The notes under the pieces: model-generated
The model's database searches: none
Seen by the model: the letters and a program-made list of their open reading frames with translations, nothing else
Told to the model about the DNA's origin: nothing
Assembly (NCBI RefSeq): GCF_018294505.1
Contig: NC_057807.1
Location: forward strand, 140,894,747-140,958,746
Reading direction: 5' to 3'
DNA length: 64,000 bases
Origin: Triticum aestivum
Taxonomy: Eukaryota; Streptophyta; Magnoliopsida; Poales; Poaceae
Shown: positions 47,753 to 60,049 of the stretch, one piece after another
Position numbering within the stretch: position 1 is the stretch's first letter
How the letters are laid out: each line of letters starts with the position of its first letter
Position numbers and translations under genes: made by a program

Positions 47753-49583
47753 TACCCCCCGGGCCTTGCCACCGAGCCGGCCCACTGGTCCAGTCCCCGC
47801 ACGGTCGTCTTCTCCTGTTCCCGGGGCCCGTCGCTACAGAGCCGGGCTCCTGCCCGACCACCTCGCCGGCATCGAAGGGGAATGGATAAGGGTGGCGCCC
47901 TGTCTCCCCTGCCCCCATGGCCTCACTCCTCCTCGACGCCCCCTCCCAGATCCACTTCTCCTCCTCGCTCACTCGATCCCGGTGATCAGGACGAAGTCAG
48001 ATGCCACAGCCACCATGACTGACCCCGTCCACACGGCCACTGGCCTCCCTGCTGGCTAGGAGCTTGTCGAGGAGCTCCGAGTGCCTCCGCTACTTCGTCT
48101 GTGCCAACGAGATCAAGTCCAGCACCCCTAGATCGACATCGTTGTCGTCTTCCTCAACCTTCGGCCACTGTGACATTGCCGTTCGATCCGCGCCGCCCCG
48201 AGCTCCCCTGTCTTGTCCTAGGGTGCCATTGACACCGCCGTGATCTCCTCTTGCCTTTCCCCAGTTTCCCCTCTTGTTTGCTCTCGTTAGGTATTTCGCC
48301 GTGGCCGAGAACCGCTGTCCGCCATGGCCATTGCAGGGGTATCCACTAAGCTCCTCGGATTTACCCCGTGGCAAATGGCCACTCCTATGCGCGCCCATGC
48401 CCGAGCCGTCAGCTCTTCTTCTGCGCCCGCGGGGCCACTCCCTCTCTGGCTCTCCATGCCCACACATGTGCCACACCCCGTTCGTCATGCCCGTCGTTGC
48501 CATCACGCTCGCCACAGCCACCGCACCATTGTGCCCCGCGCAGCGCACACTCTGGCCGCGTTACACTCTCACTGGCTACGCTCGCCCCGTCTGCTGCCGC
48601 CTATCCCTATGCTCGCCCCGCTATCGCGCCTCTGCCTCGCGCCGCCTCCTGTCGCGGCCATCTTCTGCCGGCCGCCCCCTCAGCCACGCCGGCCGCATCT
48701 CTGCCCTCGACTGTCAGCCGCTTGCCTCGCCTACTGTGTGCTTCTTCCTGCTGCTATGCGCTGCTCTACCACTGGCACGCTGTTGCGCCATGCCCTCGAC
48801 ACTGCCGTGGACAAACATGGCGGAGGGAGTGTCAATAGAGTACGAGGAGGAGGTGGCAGAGAAGGTGTGGAGAGGCAAGAGGTATAGGGTGGCGTCAGCT
48901 GGCTGTGGTGGAGGTGATTATGCGAGAAGGAGCCGGAGCGGAAGGAGAGGTCACAATTGGAAAGAATCGCAAAAAATCATAACCGGAGATCTCCTTCCAA
49001 AAAAATGCTAATATCGATGGAGGGGTGATTTCCTTCAATAGGTGGAAAACATAGGAAATATTGGATGTTATCAAGGAAAGGTAAAAATTTAGGAAAGTTA
49101 GGATTTTGAACTGATTTCTATGCAAATGGGGTTTTATTGTTTGGTAACATGATATCAGTACCTTCCCGTTTGTGACGTGTCTGATTTGGAAAGTTTGCAA
49201 ATGTTAAGAAACTATTTATTGGGAGGAAAGTTTGTGACGTGTATGTTATTTGTTTCCTAAAACAAATTTTACTAATGAGAGAAATCGATTGATTTAGATA
49301 AGTTAGGAAAGTTAGATTCAAATCTATTATTTGTTTCTTAAAAATTTGTTATTTGTTTCCTAAGACAAATTGAACCAATAAAAGGAATCGATTGATATGA
49401 ATAATTTAAGGAAGTTAGATCCGTGATTTGTTATACTTTAGGAAAGTCCTGGTTGTAATAAAGAGTGGAGAGAAAAATAAACCGATGGACCAGGATGGGA
49501 GGGGGTGGTGGGAGGAGAGACGAAAATAAACCAGCAAAAATAAACCATGGAGACTATTCACCAACTGCTCCATTAGGAGTAGA
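47753..49583. other. Stretch between the direct repeats, GC-rich then AT-rich, no supported gene
   Basis: 47753-48900 is GC-rich with Pro/Ser/Arg-rich frames in several registers (up to 245 codons). None has a domain or a clear start context, and frames overlap on the same strand. The part 49010-49580 is AT-rich with short internal repeats such as GTTATTTGTTTCCTAA at 49245 and 49345. Confidence 0.55.
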
Positions 49584-49978
49584 GATAAAAACAAGCCCAA
49601 TTCAAATTGAAAATAAAGTCAAATAAATTATTTCGTCAAACAGTAAAACTAAAATGTTCACCATATTCTATAAATTCCACTGATCTTTGACATGTTGAGC
49701 CCAACATTATTTGACCCAAAAATTAAATCTTGTCAAATTAATAAGAGGTCCAACAGTAGTTAAAATAACCAATTAAATATAAACCTAATTTTACGTATTT
49801 CCTTTTGGCCCCAAACTTTTTGTGCCTCCTAAAAATATTATGCTTGAATTGTGTGTATATTTCACAATTAAAAAATCAATTTAGTTGATATAAGAATAAA
49901 TAGAAAACAGTGTTAAAAAGGAGAAACGGATTAGAATACATTAAAAACCAAAAGGATGATGAAAAAGGGGATTCCCCT
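49584..49978 (+). repeat. Direct repeat, copy 2
   Basis: Partner of 47354-47752. It ends ten bases before element K begins. Confidence 0.85.
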
Positions 49979-49987
49979 GATACGTCT

Positions 49988-52900
49988 TGTGGGGACCCCG
50001 ACTCATAAGTCGAGATCACCGAATGCACGTGTATAGTGATCCCAGAGATCAATGCTCACTGAACACACAGAAGCTGAATAACAAGAGTCTTACATCCATA
50101 CATACCGTCTTACACAAATTATGACCATTACGGTCAAGTCTTACATAGATAAAGCCTTAAGGGCTGAACATCAAATGAAACACAAGCAGCAGAAATCTTC
50201 GTCGATAAGTAGAACCCATGCCATCAGCCTTAACCCTACAGGCATTCTGACTGGGAAACGTCCTAGTTCGCATGTTCGTCTCCAAAGAACTCTTCTTTGA
50301 ACTCCGGTTCTTCCATGCCTGGTCAATTAAATAACCAGTGGCAAGCCAATGAGTACTTTGAATGTACTCGCAAGCAACCCATGTTTTGGTTCAGGATACA
50401 ACAATACATGATATAGGTAAATTTTTGCAGAAAGCTAGTTTTGAGTGCAATGACATGTTCAACAACTAGTAAGACATGCGTCAAGAGAATTCACGTAACC
50501 ATGAGGACAGGTTACAGATATCAACATAAATAGAGTGGGCACCAACCCAACTCAACCACGTCAAGTCCTTTGACTTGACCCAAATAGTTTTATCAACAAA
50601 CACACACACGTTTGTGAAACTCTGGACATAGTTTAAGCAGCACCGCCCAACTGTCCTTGACCGTGGACACGGCTATTCGAATAGTTTTACACTCTGCAGA
50701 GGTTGCACACTGTACCCACAAGATCCGGGGAACTTCCGTGTCATCCACGACCCGCGATACCTCAAGTATCCGGGGTAAGCACCCGATCACTACCTTTCCC
50801 TAGACGACACTAACATGGAGTCCACTCGTTGTTCCGTATCCTCACGATGTACATCATACGAGACTCACTCGAGATCGTAACACCCGAGAGGGGACACAAC
50901 GGTGTATCCGGTGCCCTGTGAAAATAGTCATGGCCGCCCTACCTGGCACGACCCCGTCCCAGGAGAGAGCACCAACTCACCCCTGTCACTAGTAATGCGG
51001 GCTCCAAGCTAGTATCAACCTAGGTAATCAATAATGCCCTTTCCCATATAAGGGTAGAGTGGTTGCGCATGTAAGGTTGGGACAGTCGACAAATCTTAAA
51101 TCTAATCCGTTTTCGAAAACAACACACACTTTGCTTGGTACACCACTTCGTCATCAAGTGGTTACCCATCTCATCATCTCCCTCGGGCATAAGTGGCACC
51201 CGATGGGGTTTTTGAAAAGTCTTTTGAAAACAGTCTGCCTCCTTCACCATGCATATCCCCATCCCTTTTGCGTAGCACTACTTTAGCATCGTATCTACTC
51301 CCACCGGCATAACCCTCATAAGAAGGTAGGGTCATGCACAATGCAAGTATCAACGAGGAAGTAACAGAGGCAACCAACCCACGTGGTTCACCACCTCAAC
51401 ATGATTTTGGTGCAACAGCGATAAGGTACTATATGACATGCATAAAAAGGCTTCATAGACATGGTCAAAGGGCTGCTTGCCTGGCTCAACAAAGTCTCCT
51501 GGGTCTTCAAAGTCTTCTGGTCCAACTCCTTCGTCAGCAACGCAATCTATCATCGCAAAAATAATAACGAGAAAGAAATAAGGCAATAATAAAAACAGAA
51601 AAGTCAAAGTGCTCAGAAAAATGTCAACTTGATTTTGTAAAATACTAGGGCGAAAACTAAGAAGGGGAAAATTCCTAGTTTTGGATTTGGTGCAACAGAA
51701 TGGGAGAAATGGATTTTCAAAGGCATATTTAAATGCTTAAAATCACATTTAAATATTTACAGTAAAGAAAAGTTTGTTGGATTTGAATGAAAGTTGCACC
51801 ATTAAATATGTTGCAATATTCTAGGAATTTAGGAATTGGAATTTATTTGGACTAGTATTTAATCCTGTGGAATATTTGGAAACGTGATAGAAAAAGAAAA
51901 GGAAAAATGGCACTGTGCCACTGGGCCAGAAAGGCCACAGTGCAGCAGGCCCAGGGGGGATTCAGCCCGCGCGAGGCTGCCACACCGAAGGCGTAAAGGC
52001 AAATTACGCCTTCAGCCGTCGCAGCAAAACGGTTCGCGTGCGCATGCGCTTTAAACCTGACGGGTGGGGCCCACCCGTCAGTATGTGAGGCTGACTGATG
52101 GGCCCCACGGCCGTCATCTTCTACCTCAAGCCAGAGAGGGAGGCGAGCTCACCGGGGTCGCTGTGGTCGACGGCGAGCTGATCCGAGGGCACCGGCGTGC
52201 TCAGGGAGGAGTCGCCGTTCTGGTGGAGGTGGAGGCGGTCGCCGGAGCACAGGGGTTCGCCGGCGACGAGGAGGACGGCGGCAAAGCTTCGGGAGGAGTT
52301 CGCCCCGGTCGATTTCGGCTGCAAACGAGGCGGGGGAGAGAGGGGAAATGGTCAGAGAGGTGAGGAGAGTCCAGATCGAGAGAGAAGGGGCGAAGGAGGC
52401 CTGTACCGTGCGAACGCCGACGAGCCGAGGCGGCGGGGCTCCGGTCGATCCCGAGCACAGAGGCTCTCCGGGGGTGATTGGGTGGTGCGGGCGTGCTCCT
52501 GGGGGTGTGAGAGGGAGGCTTATGCCTTTGGAGCGGCCTGGGGCGGGCTTATATAGCCGCACGGTGGTCCACCGTGGACCTGTCACGGGGGCCTGATTGG
52601 TTGTGTCTGGGGTGTTCGTGGGGGTCGACTACGCCCAGGGGAAGAAGAGAGAGAGGGAGCAGGGGTCAGAGGCACCGCGCGTGTGAGCCGCACCGTTGGC
52701 GCGCTCGGGCAGCCTCTGTTTGCTAGCGCGGAGGCACGGGGAGGAGGAGAGAGGAGGGGGCCGACCACGTAGCGTGTCACGGACGCCGAGGCGCATCGGC
52801 AGGCGCGCGGGGGAGGCCCGAGGTGGCCGGAAGCGGCTGGAAGGGGGCGGCTACAGTGCGGGGGCGCACTGTAGCGCGCTCCGGAGCGTGCAAATGGCTG

Positions 52901-54261
52901 CCATGGCATTGTTTAAAGGGCAGGGGTGTGCCCACTGGTGTCTAGCAGGTCTAGGAGGGAGTAAAGAAGTGGGGTGGTACATTGGATGCCATGGATGGCC
53001 ATTGGAGTGAGGAGGGAGGTGAGGAAGAGGGAGAAAGGGGCTGTCCAGAGGGGTAAATGAGGTGGTTTCACCCCTCAATCATAGAGCTGAGGTGCAGCCA
53101 TTGTTACTAGAGGTAGAGGGGGACTTGGAGGGGCTGTGGTAAAAAGGAGAGGCCATGGAGAAGAGTGGAAGAGGTCAAAGTAGTTGTTTTAGTAAAATGG
53201 CAGAAGGTGTTTGTTGCTTGTTTGGTTAAGCAAATGAACTCCAAATGACATGAGACTCCACAGGGTAAAATGACACATATAAATATGGCCTTCCACCAAT
53301 TTGGAGCTTATTTGGGCAAAGTTGCCAATGTAACTTTTGTAAACCCTAGAAATGAGCAGAAATAGACTTGAGTAGATCTAGTTGAGCAAATCACTTCTCC
53401 TTGATGCACCACTTGGTGTAGTGGCCTAATTTGGTCATGTGAACATGCTCACAAAAGTTGGGGTCAAGGAGAGAAAGTTGGTAGTACAAAGTTGCTCAAA
53501 CTTGATTGTGGTCAGAGAGGGTTTTGGGGCCTTTTGGTGAACCAAAGTGACTTTGGTTGTCATGAGGCTTTGCAAGATTATCACAATATGCATTTGGGAC
53601 TTGCTGGATTTTTCTTGGATTTTTATGAAAATATTTCTTTTAGAAATATTTCAAATCCTTGAAATGGGCAGAAATGGTTTTGGGAGACTTTGCCCAATAT
53701 TTTGAACATGACCATGTGTTTAAACTCTTATATATGGAAAATATATGTCCACTGAGTTTCCCTGATTTTTGTCAAATATTTTTGAAACAATAAAATAATT
53801 TTTCCCTATTAAAGACCATTTCTGGCCTTAAGAAAAAGCTTTAAAAAAATAGGAAAATAGTTTTTAAAATTATATTTTTGGGGTTTATGGGAGTCCTACA
53901 TCTAATAGGATTCAAATATACCTTTTGAAAGATTTTTCACACCTTAAATCAAGTACTTGCAGTGCAAATCTCAATTCAAGGGTTTTTGGAAAACTAATTT
54001 TAGAAAATACTTTTTGGCCAAATTATTTTTGTAAGAAAATACTATACTGCTCTATACACATGGCATGATCATTGGACAGAAGTTTGGGGCAAGGAGATGA
54101 AGTGTAGAAGGTAAAACATGTTGACTTTTGAGAGCACTTAAAAGAATCACAGAGAGAAAACCAACTCCAAATAAAAGCCAAATGATGCAAAAGTTTTTGT
54201 TGGTCCAAATTTTCATGCTTTAATAATGCAAATGAAGTGTTACAAAATGCAGGGTGTGACA
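49988..54261 (-). repeat. 3' LTR of K (4,274 bp)
   Basis: Ends TGTGGGGACC and AGGGTGTGACA on plus; on minus it starts TGTCACACCCTGC. It holds AT-rich U3 sequence (52900-54261), a TATA box (52548-52556), a GC-rich leader and a long unique end. Relative to the 5' LTR it lacks about 33 bp near 52578 and has about 18 bp more near 52316. Confidence 0.93.
52548..52556 (-). promoter_or_regulatory. TATA box of the K 3' LTR
   Basis: CTATATAAG on minus between GCGG and CCCGCCCC. The equivalent site in the 5' LTR is at 62611-62619. Confidence 0.7.
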
Positions 54262-54290
54262 GACCTACCCCCCTTACAAGAATCTCGTCC
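54262..54290 (-). promoter_or_regulatory. Polypurine tract and preceding motif of K
   Basis: On minus: GGGGACGAGATTCTTGTAAG followed by GGGGGTAGGTC, next to the LTR start. The GGGACGAGATTCTT-type motif is typical of the Del/Tekay lineage and is shared with F and R. Confidence 0.75.
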
Positions 54291-54304
54291 CCAAGATTCC
54301 TAAA

Positions 54305-57304
54305 CTAGGCTTTAAAGAGATACGGAAACTCGGATCTAAGGTAGTCTTCATGCTCCCAAGTTGCTTCTGCTTCAGTGTGGTTGCTCCATTGGACCTTGAA
54401 GTACTTGATGGTGCGGCTTCGAGTGTGTCACTCAGCCTCATCCAGTATGCATGTAGGACTCTCACGGTAAGTCAAATCAGGCTGAAGGTCAATGGCTTGA
54501 TGATTGAGGTCCTTGTAAAGATCAGGCTTGGCTGGGACTTGGAGACACTTCCGGAGTTGTGACACATGGAATAAATTGTGCACACCGGATAGTTCAGGTG
54601 GCAGCTCCAACTGGTAAGCCACTTCTCCTCGTCGTTCAGTGATCTTGAAGGGGCCGATGTATCTTGGTGCGAGCTTCCCTTTTACATGGAAACGCTGGGT
54701 TCCCTTGAGAGGTGTGACCCGGAGATAGACATGGTCTCCAACTTGGAAGTTTACGTCTCTACGACGTGAGTCAGCGTAGCTCTTCTGCCTTGACTTGGCG
54801 GTCTTCAAACGCTCTCTGACAAGCTGGACTTGCTCTTCTGCTTCACGGAGGATATCGGGCCCAAAGACAAGTCCTTCTCCGGTCTTCGACCAATTGAGGG
54901 GTGTGCGGCACTTCCGTCCGTATAACACCTCAAATGGTGCCATCTGAAGGCTTGACTGATAACTATTGTTGTAAGAGAACTCGGTGAAAGGGAGGCAATC
55001 TTCCCACCTAGTTCCATATGCTAAGACACAGGCTCGGAGCATGTCTTCGAGTATCTGATTCACTCGTTCCGTCTGACCTCCGGTCTGTGGGTGGAAAGCA
55101 TTGCTGAAGGACAACTTGGTCCCCATGGCTTCTTGGAACTTCTTCCAGAACCTTGAGGTAAACTGGGTTCCTTGATCTGACACAATCTCCTTGGGAACAC
55201 CATGAAGGCTTACGATCCTGTTGATGTATAGAGTTGCTAGTCGGTTGCCATCATAGGTAGTCTTAACAGGAATGAAATGGGCTACTTTGGTCAAATGATC
55301 GACTATGACCCAGATGGAGTCATGTCCCTTGTTTGACCTAGGTAGGCCAGTGATGAAATCCATTCCGACTTTATCCCATTTCCACTCGGGAACCTTGAGT
55401 GGTTGGAGCAATCCAGCAGGTCGCTGATATTCAGCCTTGACTCTTTGGCATACATCACACTTCGCAACATAGGTGGCAATCTCCCTCTTCATACCATGCC
55501 ACCAAAATCTTCCCTTCAGGTCTTGATACATCTTGGTTCCTCCAGGATGGATGGAATACGGGGTGTCATGAGCTTCTCGCAAGATCAGATTCTTGAGCTC
55601 CACCTTGTTGGGTACGCAAATGCGATTCCCAAACCACACAATTCCTTGTTCATCCTCTGAGAATCCTGGGGCCTTGCCTACCTTGATCTTCCTCTTGATA
55701 CCGTCAATACTCTCGTGTCCCTTCTGAGCTTCCTTAATATCATCCATCAAGGTAGGCTTGACTTCAAGGTTGGCTAAGAATCCTGGTGCAACCAGTTCCA
55801 TCCCGAAGCTCTCAAGTTCTTCATACAAGGCGGGTAGTTTGTCCTTAAGCATAGCATTCAAGGAACAAGCCTTCCTGCTTAATGCATCCGCTACCACATT
55901 AGCCTTTCCAGGGTGGTACTGAACACTGAGGTCATAATCCTTGATCAACTCCAGCCATACTCGTTGCCTCATGTTCAGCTCCTTCTGAGTGAAAATATAC
56001 TTCAGACTTTTGTGATCCGTGTATATCTCACACCGCTTCCCTAGGAGGTAATGTCGCCATGTCTTCAGGGCATGAACCACTGCTGCTAACTCAAGATCAT
56101 GAGTAGCATAGTTCTCTTCATGAGGCCGTAGTTGCCTTGAAAGGTAAGCTACGACTCTGCCCTCTTGCATCAGAACACCTCCCAGTCTGGTCCTTGACGC
56201 ATCACAATATATCACAAACTCCTTGTGTATATCCGGTGTGGCCAGAACTGGGGCGGTGGTCAGTCTCTTCTTCAGCTCCTGGAAGCTCTCTTCGCACTTT
56301 GGTGTCCATTCAAACTTCTTGTCCTTCTTCAAGAGCTGAGTCATGGGTCGGGCAATGCTTGAGAATCCTTCAACGAACTTGCGGTAATATCCCGCGAGTC
56401 CGAGGAAGCTTCTAACTTCCTTCACATTGCTTGGGGATTGCCATTCAGTCACGGCTTCAATCTTAGCGGGATCGACTGACAATCCTTCTTCGGTCAAAAC
56501 ATGACCCAAGAATCCAACTTCACACAGCCAAAATTCACACTTGCTGAACTTGGCATACAGTTGGTGCTCTCGAAGCTTGTCTAGGACCATCCTCAAGTGT
56601 TGCTCGTGCTCTTCTTCCGTCTTCGAGAAGACAAGAATGTCATCAATGAAGACAACGACAAACTTGTCCAAATATTCCATGAAGACCTTATTCATGAGAT
56701 ACATGAAGTAAGCTGGGGCATTGGTCAATCCAAAGGACATGACCGTGCACTCATACAGGCCATATCTGGTTACAAATGCCGTCTTCGGAATATCTTGGGG
56801 TCTGATTTTCAGCTGGTAGTACCCAGATCTGAGGTCAATCTTGGAGAACACCTTGGCCCCATTGAGTTGATCAAACAGATCTTCAATCTTGGGAAGTGGA
56901 TACTTGTTCTTGATTGTAACTTCATTGAGGGAGCGGTAGTCAATGCACAAGCGGATGGTACCGTCCTTCTTTGCCACAAATAGAACAGGTGAGCCCCAAG
57001 GGGAGGCACTAGGGCGGATAAATCCCTTCCTCAACTGCTCTTCCAGTTGCTTCTTCAATTCTGCTAACTCTTCCAACCCCATTCTATAAGGCTTCTTATA
57101 GATGGGCCCCGCTCCGGGTATGAGCTCGATGATGAACTCAATGTCTTGGTCAGGAGGCATTCCCGGTAGCTCATCAGGAAAGACATCGGGGTATTCGCAT
57201 ACCACCGGCACTTGCTCCAATTCAACTCCAGTCAGACAGTTGACTTGGTTGGCTTGAGCAGAAGAGGGGTTGGGGGGCAAATTTAACTTCGACTCCTTGG
57301 TCAT
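54305..57304 (-). pseudogene. pol: Pol of K: RT, RNase H, integrase and chromodomain
   Basis: From the Met at 57304: RT with Asp157 ([13 protein letters not shown]) and FIDD at 219-222. RNase H starts at [16 protein letters not shown]. Integrase has an H-H-C-C zinc finger ([11 protein letters not shown] ... CDVCQ) and catalytic sites [19 protein letters not shown] and [23 protein letters not shown] binding segment follows. A TGA at 54428-54430 ends the frame after residue 958. The same frame beyond it, to a TAG at 54305, has the chromodomain signature (YFKVQWSNHTEAEATWEHED), so the domain is lost from the product. The start is separated from gag by a one-base shift. Chromodomains guide integration to heterochromatin. 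Confidence 0.93.
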
Positions 57305-58811
57305 TGGTCACAGTGACAGTCCGGTTGGCACAATCTAACAAGCCTTGGTGCTTGATGAGCCAATCCATTCCTAAGATCACATCCAAGCCTTGCGATCTCA
57401 AGATCATAAGGTCTGCTAGGAAGTCTACCCCATTAATGACAATCCCGACTCCTTTACATCCTATCTTGGCTCTCATCTCTGCTCCGGGGGTTTGTACCAC
57501 CATAGGGTTATTCAGGGGTGTAGGGGTCATGCCACTTTTTAATGCAAACTCTTGGGTGACAAAAGAATGCGTGGCTCCAGAATCAAACAAGACAGTTGCA
57601 GGTGCTGAATTGACAAGGAACGTACCCAGCACGACGTCCGGGTCTTCCTGGGCTTCTTCTGCAGTGACATGATTCACACGACCCTTGCCATTGTTGGGCA
57701 GGTTGCGGGGAGCTTGGTTCCTTGGTGGCATTCCACGGCCTTGTCCTGGGTTCTGCGCATTGGGGCGCGGGGCGTCGAGCTTCTTGTTAGGACAATTCTT
57801 GGAGTAGTGTCCTGGCTGGCCACATCCAAAGCATGTGACTTGGTTGGAGTTGCTTCTCTTGCTGGCATTGTTATTGGGGTTGTTGTAAGCTGGCCTGGGG
57901 TTGGCATACTGCTGAGGTGGATAGTTGGTGCGGGGTGCAGGAGCTCTTGGCTGCTGATAGGTTGGCTTGACCGGGGCTGGCTGCCACGGGCGAGGCTTCT
58001 GGTTGCTGGAGCTACCCTTGCTGATCATCTTGCGCTTACGGGTATCATCCAAAGCACGTCGCTTGTCCTCAAGCATGAGTGCCTTGTTCACCAGATCAGG
58101 AAAGGTCGGGCAGTCACACACTACAAGCGAGTATTGTAGAGTCTGGTTAAGGCCTTCCATGAAGCGCTCTTTTTTGGCAGCATCAGTGCTGACATCCTCA
58201 GGAGCATACCTTGAGAGAACACTGAACTTCTGCATGTACTCCTTGACAGTGCTACTACCTTGCTTCAGGGCTCGGAACTCACGCTTCTTGATGGCCATGA
58301 TTCCGGAAGGAATGTGGGCCTTGCGGAATTCTGCCTTGAAGTCATTCCAAGTGATGTTTTGCTTAGCATGCATAGCCTTGAATCCATCCCACCAGGCTCT
58401 GGCAGTTCCCCCGAGACAGTGGGCAGCATAAGCCACCCTCTCACGGTCTTCAGTGCAGGCGACTAGTTCTAGCAGATCCTCAATGGTGCGGACCCAGTCG
58501 TCTGCATCCAGGGGTTCAGCAGTCTCGATAAAGGTGGGTGGTGCATGCTTCTTGAACTCCACCAACGTGGAACGTCCACTGCCGTGTCCCGCCGGCTGGC
58601 GATTGACAGCTTGAGCAATCACCTGGAGGGCTGCAGTGTTGGCTTGGCGTTCCTCTCGGAAGGCTTGGAGAAGCTGAGCCATGTCCATGCTTGGGGGCGG
58701 TGGTGGGGGTGGAGTCTGTCCTCGGGCCTGGTCCTGGCTGACTCCTGCTTCAGCAGAACCTCCGGCTTCTTGCTGCTGGGTAGAGGTACCAGTACGTGTT
58801 ACAACAGGCAT
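57222..58811 (-). CDS. gag: Gag and protease of K
   Basis: 529 codons, uninterrupted. Met at 58811, Gln/Pro-rich start, gag core about residues 100-255 ([33 protein letters not shown]). A zinc knuckle [14 protein letters not shown] is at 327-340. The aspartic protease has [13 protein letters not shown] with Asp410, and [10 protein letters not shown] near the flap/core end. It forms the particle, packages RNA and cuts the polyprotein. In related elements gag and pol share one frame. Here the frame runs out in SQLSDWS after a run of six C (57272-57277), while pol lies one base on, so pol would only be made by frameshifting. Confidence 0.9.
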   Translation of the reverse strand: MPVVTRTGTSTQQQEAGGSAEAGVSQDQARGQTPPPPPPPSMDMAQLLQAFREERQANTAALQVIAQAVNRQPAGHGSGRSTLVEFKKHAPPTFIETAEPLDADDWVRTIEDLLELVACTEDRERVAYAAHCLGGTARAWWDGFKAMHAKQNITWNDFKAEFRKAHIPSGIMAIKKREFRALKQGSSTVKEYMQKFSVLSRYAPEDVSTDAAKKERFMEGLNQTLQYSLVVCDCPTFPDLVNKALMLEDKRRALDDTRKRKMISKGSSSNQKPRPWQPAPVKPTYQQPRAPAPRTNYPPQQYANPRPAYNNPNNNASKRSNSNQVTCFGCGQPGHYSKNCPNKKLDAPRPNAQNPGQGRGMPPRNQAPRNLPNNGKGRVNHVTAEEAQEDPDVVLGTFLVNSAPATVLFDSGATHSFVTQEFALKSGMTPTPLNNPMVVQTPGAEMRAKIGCKGVGIVINGVDFLADLMILRSQGLDVILGMDWLIKHQGLLDCANRTVTVTNDQGVEVKFAPQPLFCSSQPSQLSDWS

Positions 58812-59134
58812 CCTGTTGGAGTGGTCAAGGTCTCATGATTGGGAAAGATGGGAAAAGCAATATAGATGGGACGCCTAGTAAGGGGGTTGGTATGACACTA
58901 ATTATTTCATGCAAGGGCCAAAAGGGCCAAACACATTCATTAAAGTCCAAATGGGTGATGTAGTCGCTTACAAGTTCCCGAAGGAAAGCACGACGTCCAT
59001 CAAACACATCAAAAGCAAACACAACACTACATGGTTTCATATGAACCATTACAAGGACTCGACTTCGCATAGGGGTACACGACCTATCCTACCGTAGGGG
59101 TTACTAACAGGCATATCCAAGTTGCGAATGATGC
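58812..59134 (-). other. Spacer between ORF0 and gag of K
   Basis: 323 bp without a gene; leader sequence before the gag ATG. Confidence 0.55.
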
Positions 59135-59902
59135 CTAAGTGGTGGAATGCTCGGTCGTGTAGTCTGGCTCTTCTGGGTCTTCCTCCTCATCATCAGTAGC
59201 GTGGCTTCCTTCATGGCTTGAAGGAGTGGGGGAGTGGAGGAGCTCAACACGGCATTGCTTTGCTGGTGGGGTGAAGAGCTTGCGGTAATCCCTTGCGCTC
59301 ATGCGGTGTTGCTATGGTGGTTCTCCATCCTTTGGGGGTCTTCCACATCTGTATGCGATTGCGGGCTGTCCAGGGGGGGCACCTACTTTCTTGATCCTAT
59401 CCGTCTTCACTTGAGCTTGGAGGAGAAGTGCCTTGGTCTCATGAAGTTCCTTTCGGAGCTCCATTGATTCTGAGGCCAAGTGTTGTGCCAAACTATCGGC
59501 ACAAAGGCTGAAGTAGGTCTGGAATCGGAGTGGAAGTCCTTCTTCTAATGGTGGAGCTGCTGCACTGCTCTCATCCTCACCTTCCTTTCGATAAGGCAAG
59601 AAGCGGGTTGCCAACTTGTCTGCCATCTCTGGAAGAAGGTCTCGGAGGCGGGTGAGTGCCTTGAGGGTTGTCGTCTCGACGGCAAGAACCAGAGTTGCCA
59701 TCTGGGGTCCCTCGAAAAACCAGCTTGTTGGAGAGTCATTAGCCTTCACGATCACTTCCACATGATACTCCGTCTTGGTGTCATTGATCCAATGCTCATG
59801 GTAGATGAAAATGGGGGCTCGGTGAAACTGGCACTTCTCGAGGCTATCCTTGAGAAGCACGGGAAATCCGGTGGTCAAGAAGTCTTCGGGTACGGCAGCC
59901 AT
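59135..59902 (-). pseudogene. ORF0 of K, between primer site and gag, function unknown
   Basis: A frame of 256 codons starts at ATG 59902 (MAAVPEDFLTTGFPVLLKD), 135 bp after the primer site. A TAG at 59312 ends it after 196 residues. The same frame then continues to a TAG at 59135, with an acidic tail (TDDEEEDPEEPDYTTEH), suggesting the stop is recent. The N-terminal 90 residues look globular with hydrophobic strands (APIFIYHEHWIN, YHVEVIVKAND). The part around 125-170 is Leu/Glu/Lys-rich and may be a coiled coil. No zinc finger, protease or membrane segment is visible. I do not recognise the family. Its location points to a protein translated first from the genomic RNA. Confidence 0.6.
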
Positions 59903-60036
59903 CTATAGAGGTTTAATGGGAGAGGTCAATAAGGGAAATATATCTTGGGTTGGGTAAGCTTTAGAAAAGAAGAGAAGTTTAGATAGTCTCAAGCTAACTA
60001 ACGCTCATGCTAACTAAGGCTTCCTACAGTCAGGAT

Positions 60037-60049
60037 GGCTCTGATACCA
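60037..60049 (-). promoter_or_regulatory. Primer binding site of K (initiator-Met tRNA)
   Basis: TGGTATCAGAGCC on minus, four bases inside the 5' LTR end. Confidence 0.9.

Larger units (their letters stand above)
47272..49987 (+). repeat. LTR-like fragment Q with an internal duplication
   Basis: Starts TGTAACACCTC after GATTA, as a long Gypsy LTR would. It continues AT-rich, then GC/CT-rich (47753-48900), then AT-rich. It is cut at 49988 by element K, so its end is not visible. The strand is inferred from the TG start only. Confidence 0.45.

Noticed and set aside
48274..49011. 245-codon frame
   Set aside because: Pro/Ser/Cys-rich, overlaps two other long frames of the same strand, no recognisable domain, lies between the repeats of an LTR-like fragment.
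47354..49978. Small element with 0.4-kb LTRs
   Set aside because: Repeat ends lack TG...CA, no target duplication, no primer site or PPT.
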